Below, piece by piece: positions 10,150 to 21,069 of a DNA stretch of 64,000 nucleotides. The translations under genes were made by a program, and so were the position numbers. The first letter of the stretch is position 1. Each line of letters starts with the position of its first letter. Below the pieces are notes generated by a model. That model worked only from the letters and a program-made list of their open reading frames with translations, ran no database searches and had not been told where the DNA came from. Source of the DNA: Dipylidium caninum (Eukaryota > Platyhelminthes > Cestoda > Cyclophyllidea > Dipylidiidae); contig QEYB01001586.1 in assembly GCA_017562135.1 (NCBI GenBank), positions 21,778 through 85,777 of the forward strand, in the 5' to 3' direction.

Positions 10150-11989
10150 TGAGGATGCCATGTCTTATTTTACTTATGTACATAAAATATATCAAGTTGT
10201 ATTGCGCTTTGCGTTGCTCCCCTTGCCATTATATTTGACGCAAAAAAGAATCTGACTGGCGTCCCCATCCTCATTGCCTTCATCACACCTCCTAGGCTTA
10301 TCCGAAGATTGTCCTGATACAGTGCGGTCTCATGGACACATCCTGCATCCAAATACACACACACACACAAATCATAATCTCAACGCCATTGAAACATTCT
10401 CTCTTCAGCATATTTACTCAACTCTCTTCTGCATCGCGTTCCTCCCCTCTTCCCTCTCGCGGCTCTCACACGTATCAGGTATTTTATGGCGTGTTACTCC
10501 AGATTGAATGACTGTGTTGTTGAATCTTCTGTGAAAATCGGCAAAGCTGCACCAGTTTGTCATTTGTAGCAATTGGATTACCTGTAACTCCTAACCGGCA
10601 TAAATTCAATAACGTACACCGCCTCTCCATCCTCTTCTGCTCTCTGCGAGCCTCACCTTTCTCTGCTAATGTAACCGCCAATTCGTAGGCATATCACATG
10701 TGTGAGACGTAGGCCTAGGCCTGTTTGCGACTTGACAGTACGACTTGCTCTGCTTCGTGACCGTCTCCGACATGAACCACTGTTGAGGAGCAATGTCATA
10801 AGTGTCATCCACATGCTTGAGACTAAGTTGTTTCGTTGCACTCTTATCACCCACATCGCGGCATCTGCCCTCTTCTGTCGAATTTGCTGCATAAAGAATG
10901 CCGCGTCGCCTAATCCAACTAATTCCCTCCCCATCCTCTACACCTCTTTTAACTGCTGTCCAAATATATTTGCTTCCGTCAGCAAAATTAATGCTTTATT
11001 CACCTTCCTTACGGTGGTAATTCGAGTCTGTCTTCCTCCAAGTTTGACATGCAGTGAGCACCACTTGACCAGGTGACTAACTGTCAGTTTAACTTCCTCA
11101 TGCGATCAACTTCATGTTCATCTGCTGTCATGCGCTTAAAGGAGCTGCTTTGCAAAACTCGTACATTTGCCTATAATTTGACCAACTTCTTTCTATTGGC
11201 TGTCACAAAGATGTGTCACAATCCTAAGAGGGTAACAGGTTCCCCACAATCGCGCCTTTGTTTCTCATGTCCTCTCTTTCGGTTGGCGAGTACAATCATT
11301 ATTAGTGAATGTGGAGGGAGACGGTAAAATTGCATGTGGAATCAGATGCGTTGGGCGGTCAAAAGAAAGTTACAAGGTGATACCAGTCGAAAGATTAACC
11401 AGGACCGTTCAGAAATGTGTGCATTTTGCAACAAGCACGGTTCCACGTTTGAGAGGATCTCATTGTTCGCATATGTCAAGTAGGTAGATGAACTGTGTCA
11501 GACAGGAGGCCAGTCTCGCTGCTGTAAACGATTACTGAACCTAACTCATGGCTCTCTTATCCAATTTCCCACCTATCGACTCTAAATCGGTGCTCCATTT
11601 TTCGGATTGTTTCCACATTTCTGTGCTCTCTACCCCACACGGTTGAGTCTGCGGAAGAGAATGGTGTGCTAGAATTGAATGACTGAATCAGTAATTGGGC
11701 GTCGGTGTCGACAGAAAACTTTCTCTGATTGTCGTCCAACATTTGATTGGACAGGTCATGCTTTGCGTGTCGCAAATGTAACTTTGTTGTCTCCACCTGC
11801 AACAACATTTCGAGCAGTCAGATCGAAACCGAGTTATAGGGGTTTTCGTGTAGCAGCCAAAATGGTGTGGATGTGGTCTCCTATTTATTGACATGTGGGC
11901 AACACGGACGAATATCGAACACATCATCATAGCCGATTTACGCACCAATCAATGTCAATGGAATGGGATCTAGAGATGCAGAGAAGGAG
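10150..11989. other. Loop of AMP inverted repeat, part 1
   Basis: No gene supported. It contains an (AC)n tract at 10,352-10,369. The segment at about 10,390-10,560 is related to 17,085-17,260 (shared words TTCTCTTCTGCATxGxxTTCCTCCC and TGTTACTCCAGA). A segment at 11,690-11,780 with GTGTCGACAGAA and a following TTGATTGGACAGGTCATGC is related to 43,213-43,290. These look like flanks of old AMP and family A units. Confidence 0.4.
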
Positions 11990-12190
11990 TGAGGCGCAGA
12001 CACATGATTTCATTTTTGACGGAAGAGCGATTGAGAGGGCGTAGAAGTGAAGTTGGTGTGGGAGAGGGAGGGGATGTGATAAGGGTTGGTGAGGAGTGAA
12101 GACAAGTAGTTAGCGAGGCCACGAGTTGGGATGTCTGGGAGGTGGCCTGCAAGTGGGGAAGCAGATGCGTCTGGGCCATTTGAAGACTCG
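11990..12190 (-). pseudogene. Truncated AMP-like gene, C-terminal 26 codons
   Basis: Matches the 3' flank and the last 26 codons of the copy at 9,442 in the same orientation. The coding part is 12,110-12,190, starting within the mature peptide at RVFKW and running through ICFPTC to the TAA. The match stops abruptly at 12,190, where unrelated sequence with an AACTAACTAACTGG tract begins. With no start codon, signal peptide or promoter it cannot make the precursor. Confidence 0.85.
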
Positions 12191-12950
12191 GTACAACTAA
12201 CTAACTGGTTTGGTTAGTTATTTAGTTTGTTTGTCGGCCAGGTGCATTTATCTTCAGTATTTCACTCAATTATCTCCATTAGTGTTATTCGAGTGGCAGT
12301 GAAATGGCCTGGCAGCTCCTTCATTTTGCCAGAATAGCACGCCAAGTTTAAAGTTCACCACTAGTTTTCATCGGCTTGTCTGTGTCAGCTGCTTTCCGAC
12401 GCTGAAAATCTTCATCAGCGAATGAATAGAAGCCCTCTTCAGCGAATAGAGCATAGAAATAAAAGGGCGATGTGCAAGTGCAGATTAATCCCTCCTCTCT
12501 CTCTCTTCCCCTACTGCCTTCATATCTTTTACCTTTAGCGGCGCCAAATCCAGCGATGAGGTAGCAATGATCGTAGAAGATATACACATGTAGCCTCCAG
12601 CACTGCTAGACTTCACAATTTGCAACATCAAGCATATTTCCCAATATGTTTACCAGTAAATGCTGCTGGATGCTAGCCAGCTCTCTTTCTTTGGGGTGGT
12701 AGTAGTGGGCAGTTAGTGGTGGAGTGTTGTTAAAGGGGAAACACGGTTACGGCCAAGCAAGATAAATTATGTCGTCCTGATCGCCCATTTTCAGCCAAAT
12801 GAACACAATTTGGAATATGTAACAAGTCCTAACAACGGTTGTACGCAGCTCACGTTGTCAACGGAATCGAATGGGTCAATGTGCCAATAGTGTGAGAAGT
12901 GAGCAAAAGCATTTATTTCATCCAAAAAAGTGCAAATAATTAGACACTGA
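12191..12950. other. Loop of AMP inverted repeat, part 2
   Basis: No gene recognised. There are short direct repeats (TTAGTT and TAACTAACTAAC) at the left edge next to the truncated AMP copy, and a CTCTCTCTCT run near 12,500. The rest is ordinary non-coding DNA. Confidence 0.35.
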
Positions 12951-12954
12951 GATA

Positions 12955-13136
12955 AATGTGGTGTGGAAGAGGGGGTATATGTAGAGAATGGGTGAGAAGC
13001 AAAGCCAAGTAGTTAGCGAGGCCACGAGTTGGGATGTCTGGGAGGTTGCCTGCGAGTGGGGAAGCAAATGCGTCGGGGCCATCTGAAGACTCGTCGAAAG
13101 GCCTTGCTGATCCTGTGCCGGAAGCTACCCCATCCA
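12955..13136 (-). pseudogene. Truncated AMP-like gene reduced to the mature peptide
   Basis: Homology to the full gene covers its 3' flank and 41 codons (13,013-13,136). It begins exactly at GWGSF, the predicted start of the cationic tail. The tail differs from the full copies: RHRISKAFRRVFRWP, and the second cysteine is replaced by arginine (CFPTRRQPP). Upstream of GWGSF the sequence is unrelated and the AMP frame meets a TAA four codons before the GGA, so no start codon serves it. A different frame is open across the region, but it is only a shadow. It could be expressed only if an upstream exon were spliced in, for which I see no good acceptor. Confidence 0.75.
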
Positions 13137-13508
13137 TCAATTGATTACCAGCTGCTTTCAAAATGCATTGTCTGCGAACTGCAAACCGATTCGCATTGTG
13201 AAATAGGAGCCATTGCACTCATTCACGGCGATGCCATTTAGTTAGTGACAATGAGTGCTCTGGTCAGACTCCTAATCCACCATAATTACAGGCAAGTGTG
13301 TCAACGCCAGGTGTGTCACTCTAACTGATGTATTTTGTATACTTCAATTGAATAGTTTGTTGCTTACCTTAGACGTGACACCGCCGGTGTGTGGGTGTTG
13401 GACTACAACAACACGCGTGATTTCAATAGAAGTTGAATTCTCACACAAATCACAAACGCCCACTAGGAAAGTCCTATTGTCAACAGATAAACAAACATCC
13501 AGTTCGCA

Positions 13509-13522
13509 TATATATATATATA
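13509..13522 (+). promoter_or_regulatory. TATA tract of AMP-like copy R
   Basis: An alternating TATATATATATATA tract followed by CCCCGCAATGGAGGTGGAGGACAG, with the ATG about 64 nt after its end. Same arrangement as the left copy. A second GATATAACACG lies just before the ATG and is probably 5' UTR. Confidence 0.65.
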
Positions 13523-13585
13523 CCCCGCAATGGAGGTGGAGGACAGAGCATCATAAAGTGGTAGTGGATATAACACGAGCACATC

Positions 13586-14080
13586 ATGCAATCTCGTCTC
13601 GTTCCCGTCTGCGTTCTTCTACTCTTCACATTGTCTGCTCAACTGGTGCGCGTTAACAACGCTGCAGTGGTGGTGTCTGGCGACGTAGCGGGAAAGTTGG
13701 AGACAGATCTCTTCGGTGTGACTGACCCTCTGAGTGGTGACATCGTCCATGAAGGAGGCGATGGCCATGAGTTTAAAGTCCAGCCCGAAGTCGTAGGTGA
13801 GAGTGAGGCTGAATTACTGGACGCAGGTGAAGGTGAAAGTGAAGGTGAAGGTGAAGGTTTAGACGAAGGCGATGAAGTGGCCCAAATGGCGATTGCAGAC
13901 GGTGACCTCGAGAGCCGCGGGGGATCAAATGCCGCCAATGCTGTCCTCATGCCAGCTGGATGGGGTAGCTTCCGACGCAGGATCAGCAGGGCCCTTCGAC
14001 GAGTCTTCAGAAGGCCCAGACGCATCTGCTTCCCCACTTGCAGGCCACCTCCCAGACATCCCAACTCGTGGCCTCGCTAA
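13586..14080 (+). CDS. Secreted acidic-propiece, Arg-rich peptide precursor (AMP-like), copy R
   Basis: 164 codons, with the same protein as the left copy except Asp107 in place of Gly107 in the propiece. It has a signal peptide (about 1-20), an acidic propiece with the Glu-Gly tract encoded by a GGTGAA/GGTGAAAGT hexanucleotide repeat near 13,825-13,860, and a cationic 40-residue tail from Gly125 with Cys148 and Cys152. Transcription would run outward, away from the loop and divergent from the left copy. The hexanucleotide tract could change length by slippage, tuning the negative charge of the propiece. Processing of the tail probably happens after Ala124 (sequence LMPA before GWGSF). There is no dibasic site, so the enzyme is not obvious. 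The antimicrobial role is inferred. Confidence 0.8.
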   Translation: MQSRLVPVCVLLLFTLSAQLVRVNNAAVVVSGDVAGKLETDLFGVTDPLSGDIVHEGGDGHEFKVQPEVVGESEAELLDAGEGESEGEGEGLDEGDEVAQMAIADGDLESRGGSNAANAVLMPAGWGSFRRRISRALRRVFRRPRRICFPTCRPPPRHPNSWPR

Positions 14081-14329
14081 CTACTTGTCTTCACTCCTCA
14101 TAACCCTTATCACATCCCCTCCCTCTTCCACACCAATTTCACTTCAACGCCCTCCAAATCGCCTTTTCGTTAAAATAGAATTGAGAGTTATTTGTCTGAC
14201 TCCTTCTGTTCCCTTCCGGTGCCCTTTCCGCGACAACGTCTGATGACTAAATCTGCTACGAGGCCTTGCTAAATATTGGCGCATATTGTCCAAATGGCAA
14301 TGATAAATTGGGGATAAGAAGAGCACTAG

Positions 14330-16180
14330 TGATGTGTTATTGCTTGAACTCTACAATTTGCTTTCCATTTGCCTGCGCGAAGTGTGATATCTGGTTGAGA
14401 GGTAAACGATTTTCTTAAGACACGCAAAGCCTGACTTGTACACTCGAATGTAGGACGAATACACCATCAGGCGTTTTATCGACACTACTATCGTACTGCC
14501 ACGTCGACCGATCTAATTCACGTACGACATTCGTGGTAGGGGCACCTCAATGTAGTGATGAGCATACCGATGTTAGGCGGTATGAAATGTATCAAAGTAT
14601 TTGAGAATGGAGGATCGAAGTGAAGTCTGCAGATGAGAAACTGGCTTTAATGGTCATTGATTTGGCTTATCAATTGATATCTGCCTCGCGAAGGGTCCTC
14701 TATCCAACCGAAAACATCTACCGACTTCTTTCGCCACAATTACTAAAAATATTGTTGGGTTATTGCTTTAGGGCATATAAGAAAGCATTTGGTCTGCAGC
14801 AGCATTGTCATGGCTGGGAAGGTGATTGCGTGGGAAAGGTGGAGTTCCTGTCCTATGTAGACAACTCTCCTTGAAGTGTGCTACATGCGCTCATGTTCAG
14901 TCAAATTTGACACAACGTTTGTTTGTTATTTGCTGTCATCCTACGAGGTATTTTTTTCCTCCCCATATTGACGGCTGTCAGGGTGAGTTCTTCTTCCATT
15001 CCACCGGCAAACGATGACGCCACAGCAAATACATTTGTCCTTGGCATTAACACATGCCTTAAAAGCTCCTCCAAACTACAAATTTCTGCACGTTGGAAAG
15101 GAAAGAGACGAAATTCATAGTTAAACGTCCAGATTCTCACTTAGTGACGCGACCTTACTCCTAGTTCCCTGACTCTCAAACAGTGCTTTGTAGTAGCAAA
15201 GGGAAATGCACAATTGATCCGAAGCACGTACGTGTGGAGGCCTGATCTTCGGGTGTCATCAGACGTCAAATTAATAACTGCAATTAGGATTCTGCGTTAG
15301 TTGATATGCTGGACGTCACACTACTCTGTAAACGATCTAATGGCCATCTCGAGGATGTTAAGAGTGAGTTTGAGATCTCAACGGAACACGTCTACCCCAA
15401 CCCCACAGTTATTCTCAGATCCATGTTTACCGCGGAATGGGAACTCATTTTCAACACCAACCTCCGCTTTACTGACATTGTCACCTCACACTTGAGCCTA
15501 CGATTAATTCGACGTATGACCGCCCTTCCATTTCGCGGGGACTCATCCGCATAACCATCCTAGAATAACATCGGACAAGTGATAAAATCGCCCCGTCTAA
15601 GTAAACAATGCAGTCCTTTATTAACTTTTATGAAATTAGTTTTACATTCTAGTGTAATTTAGAAAGAACTGAGGGATTTGCAAGTGTTATTTTACAACTA
15701 AATGTTATGGCGAAACTGTTGGAGCCAAGTAAGTTTTTCATACAATCTGAGTGAATCCCACAGAACAGTGCGACTCGATAAAAGTCTAGTTTCACGTGTT
15801 CGATTGCCAGGTTGATGATACAAGATCAATGTACAACTCAACTGTTTTCGCATTATCCGCTGTTTTGTTGTTCGAGCAAAGTAATAATTCGTGAATGCCT
15901 GCATAATCAGCAACTATCTGGACGGAATCAGACGCGTTCGGAAGTGATTGCGTCTATTGGTACGAAGTTCACCTTCCTGTACTATGTCGAGCATAGGAAA
16001 AGAGGAAAAATAACAGCCGAAAAGTTAAGTGGAATCCCTCATAGAGGCGTATATATTGTTTCACTTAATCCTCTGCATCTTGCTAATGGCATCACTAGGA
16101 CATTCTCTTCTGAATTATAATCTCGAAAAACACCTCTCTGACACATGAGGATGTTGAGAGGATGTACAAAATCATTTTCT
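14330..16180. other. No supported gene
   Basis: Short frames only, none repeated in intact form elsewhere. The 82-codon frame at 15,306-15,551 has no signal peptide or recognisable motif and is treated as chance. The small ACGTCAC-containing word near 15,310 recurs near 17,083. Confidence 0.35.
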
Positions 16181-16269
16181 TCCACTTGTCAGCCACTTCA
16201 GCGGTCCTTCACTTCTCCATTGCAAATCTATCACAGTGATTATGAATTCTCACCTCTTTTCATGCAGGT

Positions 16270-16520
16270 GAGAGTAACGTAAGGGAACAATTGTGCCTTC
16301 TTTGTTCTTTTACAGTATCGCCAGAATTGCCTTGTCAGCCATACTCACCGATATCTTCAGTCACACTAAATTTGTGCTACTAAGCTCATATTTCCTGTCG
16401 AAACCTCTCTACTGCTGCGTCTGGTGATCTCAACCGCACTCGACATTCAATATGAGCGACAAGACCGTGGGCGGCTACTCTGGGCAGCAGAACAAAGTGG
16501 GGAATTAGGTGAGATTGCAT
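16270..16520 (-). pseudogene. AMP-like relic (signal peptide and start of propiece)
   Basis: On the minus strand the frame beginning at 16,520 reads MQSHLIPHFVLLPRVAAHGL, clearly related to the signal peptide MQSRLVPVCVLLLFTLSAQL of the intact genes. Further on, about 16,330-16,370, AAATTTAGTGTGACTGAAGATATCGG corresponds to the ATCTCTTCGGTGTGACTGACCC block of the propiece. The frame is interrupted by a TGA near 16,388 and no cationic tail was found. It is an old, inactive copy. Confidence 0.6.
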
Positions 16521-16973
16521 TTTCTGCTTGTGCTCTCTTTGCGTCCACTGGCGTGATTTCATGTACAAGAATAAGAAGTTGCTTAAATTTTCATAGTGGC
16601 TATTCTATGGATGATTTCAACTTCTCGTCATCACGCGTTGGTAGATTTCAAAGATGCTCAAATTTATTTCAATTAAAGTATATAAAATATATTAGACACT
16701 GTGGAGCATCCAAGAATGAATGCTGTTTTGAGGAGTTTTGCACGATTAATTCAGGCCAAGATTACCTTGACTGTTCCAAGCAGGAAGCAGTGGCGGTCAG
16801 GTTAGGTAGATAGTAGCTAAGTAAACACCCTTAGCGATGTAACAAATGAATGAGGAAACGACGGCTGCCACTGTCACTGTCTCAATTACGTTACCATGGA
16901 TGAACTATAAAATGTTTCCCATCTTATAATATAGCGGAAAGAGCAACTCCATCATCCAAATGCTTATATACTC

Positions 16974-17260
16974 ATGACTTATTCGCGACCCAGGCTCAAC
17001 ACATTGTGGCCGACAGGACTTTTTGCCCCACTGCTCAAGCCACTCTACCACCTCTCACCGTCTTGCTGGATACTCGACGTCACCCTCCTTGTAGTATCTC
17101 TGTTCAGCAGATATACTCGCTTCTCTTCTGCATTGACTTCCTCCCTTCTCCCACCTCGTGGCTCATGAACGTTTTGGACATACATTTACGTGTTATTCCA
17201 GAGTTCATCGCTGTTGTGAAAAGGTGGGTGAAAATCTGCAAGGATGCATGACGTGAAAAT
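16974..17260 (+). repeat. Duplicated flank, related to 10,390-10,560
   Basis: Shares TCTGTTCAGCAGATATACTCGC, then TTCTCTTCTGCATTGACTTCCTCCC and TTACGTGTTATTCCAGA, with the loop region of the AMP inverted repeat (CTCTTCAGCATATTTACTCAACT, then TTCTCTTCTGCATCGCGTTCCTCCC and GGCGTGTTACTCCAGA). It lies just upstream of the AMP relic at 17,800, which suggests that it is part of the duplicated AMP unit. Confidence 0.5.
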
Positions 17261-17799
17261 TTTTTGCCTTCTAATTTGAGTGAATTAACAATGAAGATGC
17301 TTTAATAAGTCGACCTAACATCTTTCGCTCCTCTTCTGTGCAACACACCATCGAAGCTCGCAAACTGTTCGCACTCCAGATTTACCCTTATATTCTGCTA
17401 TACTTCGTACACGCCATTAATGCAAAAGCATCCGCCGCTATAAAAAAACCATAACGTGCCTCGTACCTTGCCACACAGTCTAGCTGCAAGCGCTGTAGGG
17501 TTTGTTGAAGGCGAGCAAAACCATTTTCTTGGCATGATTTGGTTTGAGTTCATCGGAAGTAGACGCAGAACAGTTGGTAGCGTACGAGGACTCTGGCGAA
17601 GATGAAGATGATCAGAAATCATCGAAAATGGAAGATTATGATATAACTTCCCACAGAGCCCTTGTTTAATGCTATCTTGATCGTCTTCGATATTTGGAGG
17701 CAGATAATACCACAATTCAGTTAACTAATAATTTCATTGCGTCGTTAGCGGTGAGCTATGCATTAACACTGAAGCCAGCGGCATTTGCAAATGACGTGA

Positions 17800-18115
17800 T
17801 TTGTGGAAGTGTGGTATTGTGACCACAAAAGAGAAGAGCAGTGATAAGTCGGGTAAATTGGGGACAAATCTCTCTGGTGTGGCGGATCCTCATTCCTATG
17901 GCAATGGCAGTTAAGAAGACGGCGGCGTTTAGATTGTTGTTGAGACTGAGGATACACTCGATGGTTAGCATGAATTTAAGGAGGAATCTAAGGCTGACTA
18001 TGTAGGCGAAGTCGATGAAATTGCCGTCTTGACGAGTTCATCTAAGATTTCGCCTCACGGTTTGCATTCTCCGGATGTGATATAGAACACTTGGGGAGCG
18101 ATGTTCATAGGCGAA
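17800..18115 (+). pseudogene. AMP-like relic (propiece region)
   Basis: Aligns through the propiece: GATAAGTCGGGTAAATTGGGGACAAATCTCTCTGGTGTG matches the block encoding DVAGKLETDLFGV. GATGGTTAGCATGAATTTAAGGAGG matches the block encoding DGHEFKV, with a stop introduced. GTAGGCGAAGTCGATGAAATTGCC matches the VGESEAELL to EGDEVA part. Near 18,090 NTWGAMF may correspond to the GWGSF junction, but the Arg-rich tail is missing. Stops and frameshifts make it a pseudogene. A TATAAAAAAACC at about 17,437 may be its old promoter. Confidence 0.6.
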
Positions 18116-18499
18116 AGTTCAAATGAAAAATTAATCACTTTTTCCACTATTCTCTCAAATTTGACTTAGCCTCACGCAAACATTCCACGCGTATAAGCAG
18201 CATTGAAATAATCACAGTTAACTCCATCTTAACCTTTCACACCAGCCAGAGAGAGAAATTTAAATGCGACTGAAAGTCTCAGAGGAAGATGGATGTAGTG
18301 CGGCGATTGCATTGGCATATCTGACGTCGGTATCAGGTCTAATTGCCTTGTCTGCTGACGTCATGACAACGTGGTGCGATTGAGGCACCATGATGTACGT
18401 AGCCGATGAAGGATTAGAAGACAAATTTCAGTGCTCTGCTATCCGGCAGTAAAGACGTCTGCAAGACAGAACAACCTAATCGTCCCACGGAAAAAGTCA

Positions 18500-18920
18500 A
18501 AGGCTAGTCCAATCTTTATACTTCGACGTTTGGCCGACTTCTGCTCAGCAGTCCTCACCCACTCATTCCACTTCGCTAACACGGGGCAGCAGCATACTTT
18601 AAAACCACCGTCACATGGGTGACATTATTGCACTTACCGCTGTCACACGCTTCAACGCAACTGTCTGGATAATTATATGTAGCTGATGAACACGGTGGAT
18701 CATTAGACATTCATTGGTGTTATAACAGTGAGTTAAATTGCGTCCTTCCATTTCATGGACCTGAAATTCCTTTTCATGCACTCCTTCTCCGTTAGTCTTG
18801 CTATTTCTTCCACGATCACTTGTATGCAGTCTCACCTCAATTGTGTTTGTGACACTGCATAGGTCACCTCGAACTCCTCTATGAACTTCACCATATCACA
18901 TACTGCGCCAGTGAAGTTAA
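18500..18920 (+). repeat. Duplicated 3' flank, related to 28,300-28,600
   Basis: GACTTCTGCTCAGCAGTCCTCACCCACTCATTCCACTTCGC here matches AACTTCTGCTTAGCAGTCCTCACTCATCAAACTCCGCTTC near 28,313, and looser similarity continues for about 250 bp. In both places it follows an AMP propiece relic by 200-400 bp. The first part also resembles the 3' flank of the intact AMP genes (TTGTCTTCACTCCTCA, then CTTCCACACC). Confidence 0.5.
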
Positions 18921-18929
18921 TATTCATTT

Positions 18930-20880
18930 TAACCATTCGAAAACATGTGGCTTTCCCCTCGTGCCTCCCACTTGACCACTTGAGCTGTGATGTAACAAAA
19001 GGAAGACACAACCATTTTCAAAAAGATCAGAAACGAAGTATATTCTGTCCTCTGAAAAGTGATACCATCTAGAATATCCTTCATCCCTGTGCCGCGATGT
19101 CGGCCAAGATGGTGTCACTGATGAGGAGCAGACCTACCCAACCTATGTGACCCTAGATGCGGACATTAGTGTTACTTTAAACCCTAACGAAATATTTGTA
19201 CTTCTCAGAGACTATAAAATAGGGTCAATGAGTTCGATTCTTTAGAATTTTTCTTTAGCAACACTGTTCACTTGCGTCCCCGGCACCCGTATTTCATTGT
19301 AAGATATAACTGAAATGCACCACTTTTTGCTGGTAAACTTAGGGGAATATAGTCGACGCGTTCCTCAGCAATTTTAAAGGCTGCAGATGCATAGTTTGGA
19401 CGACAATTGTTGAATCATCGCTGTTTTGTTGTGCTAAATACAAATTTATAACGGGGTTGGGGAGAATGAAGCAGGAGTAGTGAATAATTAGCAATTGCAA
19501 ATCTCCATCCCAACATTCCATGGTCATTTTACCAAGAATGCCATCTCTTTATTCCCTGATGACGATTTTCAGTGTTAAAATGTGAATAGTACACACATGC
19601 AGATAAATATTAGTCACTATTCGAGGCTAGGCCATATACACTGACAAAATATGGGAGAAGTCACCAAAAGTGGCTGCCATAGCTGGAGCACTAACGCATT
19701 GAATTTGCACTAATATACGTTATCTTCATGATACTAGGCCCTGTCGTTGGATAATGGGGAAGAAATGGAGGGAATTTCTTTAAATTGGTGCAACTGACAA
19801 ACTATTAAATTCTCCATTGAAGTTGTTTGATATCTCTGAAATAACAATCGTAAAAGAATAAATTCTAAGGTGAAATCGCAAGGTAAATTGTCCTTCATAA
19901 CACGCTCCATGTCAAGATGGCTCGTGTACGCTGAAAAAGCGAACATCGTGCTAGGCACATTGTGATGGGTCGGGTTGAGCTGAGTTAGGGGGGAGGGTGT
20001 GCGATATACTTGGAATGAAAGTTATCAGAGCACCTAGGCTTTGGGCGGTAGCTTCACTTCACACGGTCCTTATGACAAATCACCCCATCCAACAGATGCG
20101 GAGACAATTTCCACAGCGGAGTTGCAATCACACTTTTACCCACGATTTACTCTGTGATAGTTGGCTCAAGTGGGGGACTTCGTAGCAGGTCGAATGATTG
20201 CACCTGCCAACCTGAAGTGGTGGGCAGTCCGAAACTCTCAAAATTTCACCTACTCCTGACCCTTAATCACACCATTCACCTTCCTATAATCATCGAGCCG
20301 GTCATCAGTCACGTGGAAACGTGAAAAGAACTTCTGCAACAAGTTACACCTCCTATGGAATGAGCGCCGATGCGACTCATTGCTTGTATCGGGACAATGC
20401 CTTCTATGAATTTCCCACGCTGTCATCACTTGACTCACTATGTGCGACTGAGGAGCGGAGGTAGGCAGGGGTCACCTCTTTAAGCGAATCGACAAAGTGT
20501 TATTATTGCGACCTCGACATTCTACTGCATCACATTTGATGGCCAGTATTTTACTCAGAGTGACTTTGAGTACGTGGCTAACTCCACCGGCAGGGTCTGT
20601 TGACCATTGGCTGTCAGGCTTTGCTGGAATAATCACGATACATCCTTTATTACGCAGACGTTCATCCCATTTATTAAAATTATGTTGCGCTCTAGGGAGC
20701 CTACAGAATGCCCTGTGGTTAGTCTGTAGCCATTTTCCTTCTGCGTAGGAATAGTCACTTAGTACGACAATATGGACTAATTGTATACATTGGAACAAGC
20801 AATACATAAGGCCCGGCAGCACCCATGCCCTTATGAGTAACACAAATCAACTTATTATTTGCATAAGACCGAGGTTAGGA
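18930..20880. other. No supported gene
   Basis: Only short frames. The stretch 20,530-20,880 has loose similarity to about 28,740-29,060 (shared words GACTTxGAGTACxTG and GGCTxxGCTGGAA). Both lie just before a minus-strand family A exon 3 relic, so this is a shared flank of that unit and not a gene. Confidence 0.4.
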
Positions 20881-20889
20881 CTTGCTTTC

Positions 20890-21010
20890 TGTTTCCTGCA
20901 TGGAACATGATGACTTGAAGAAAATCGTCCGATGTAGTCCGGCAAATTCCTGCTCCTCCTAAGGAAGTGAAGCATACCTGCTACTGACAGCATATAATAA
21001 CCCAATATAT
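20890..21010 (-). pseudogene. Family A exon 3 relic on the minus strand
   Basis: On the minus strand GGTATGCTTCACTTCCTTAGGAGG, followed by CGATTTTCTTCAAGTCATCATGTTCC, matches the exon 3 block encoding HVSLPYxEE, then ILLKTSC, in the working copies, with several indels. No exon 2 was found upstream. Confidence 0.5.
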
Positions 21011-21069
21011 TTGTCTTGAAGCGGTTGACTGCTGGCGCACACGGTAACATCACCATCAATTCGTTCAAT

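Larger units (their letters stand above)
9190..10150. repeat. AMP inverted repeat, left arm
   Basis: About 960 bp that matches the reverse complement of about 13,375-14,320 almost base for base, including promoter, complete coding sequence and 3' flank. Differences are a handful of substitutions and one short indel in the 3' flank (CTCACCAACCC against CTCATAACCC). Similarity fades gradually at both ends. The arms are separated by a loop of about 3.2 kb. The high identity implies recent duplication or ongoing gene conversion between the arms. Confidence 0.9.
13375..14320. repeat. AMP inverted repeat, right arm
   Basis: The mirror image of about 9,190-10,150. The start and stop codons of the two genes are exactly symmetric (9,936 with 13,586; 9,442 with 14,080), so there is no indel in the coding sequence. 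The inner end fades near ACACCGCCGGTGTGTGGG. The outer end fades in the region 14,290-14,320. Confidence 0.9.

Noticed and set aside
10352..10369. (AC)n tract as a regulatory element
   Set aside because: An ordinary short dinucleotide repeat with no conserved neighbour.
13872..14243. Alternative frame overlapping the AMP-like gene and its 3' flank
   Set aside because: It is a +1 shadow of the AMP frame, breaks the signal-propiece-tail plan and is not the same length in the left arm because of an indel there.
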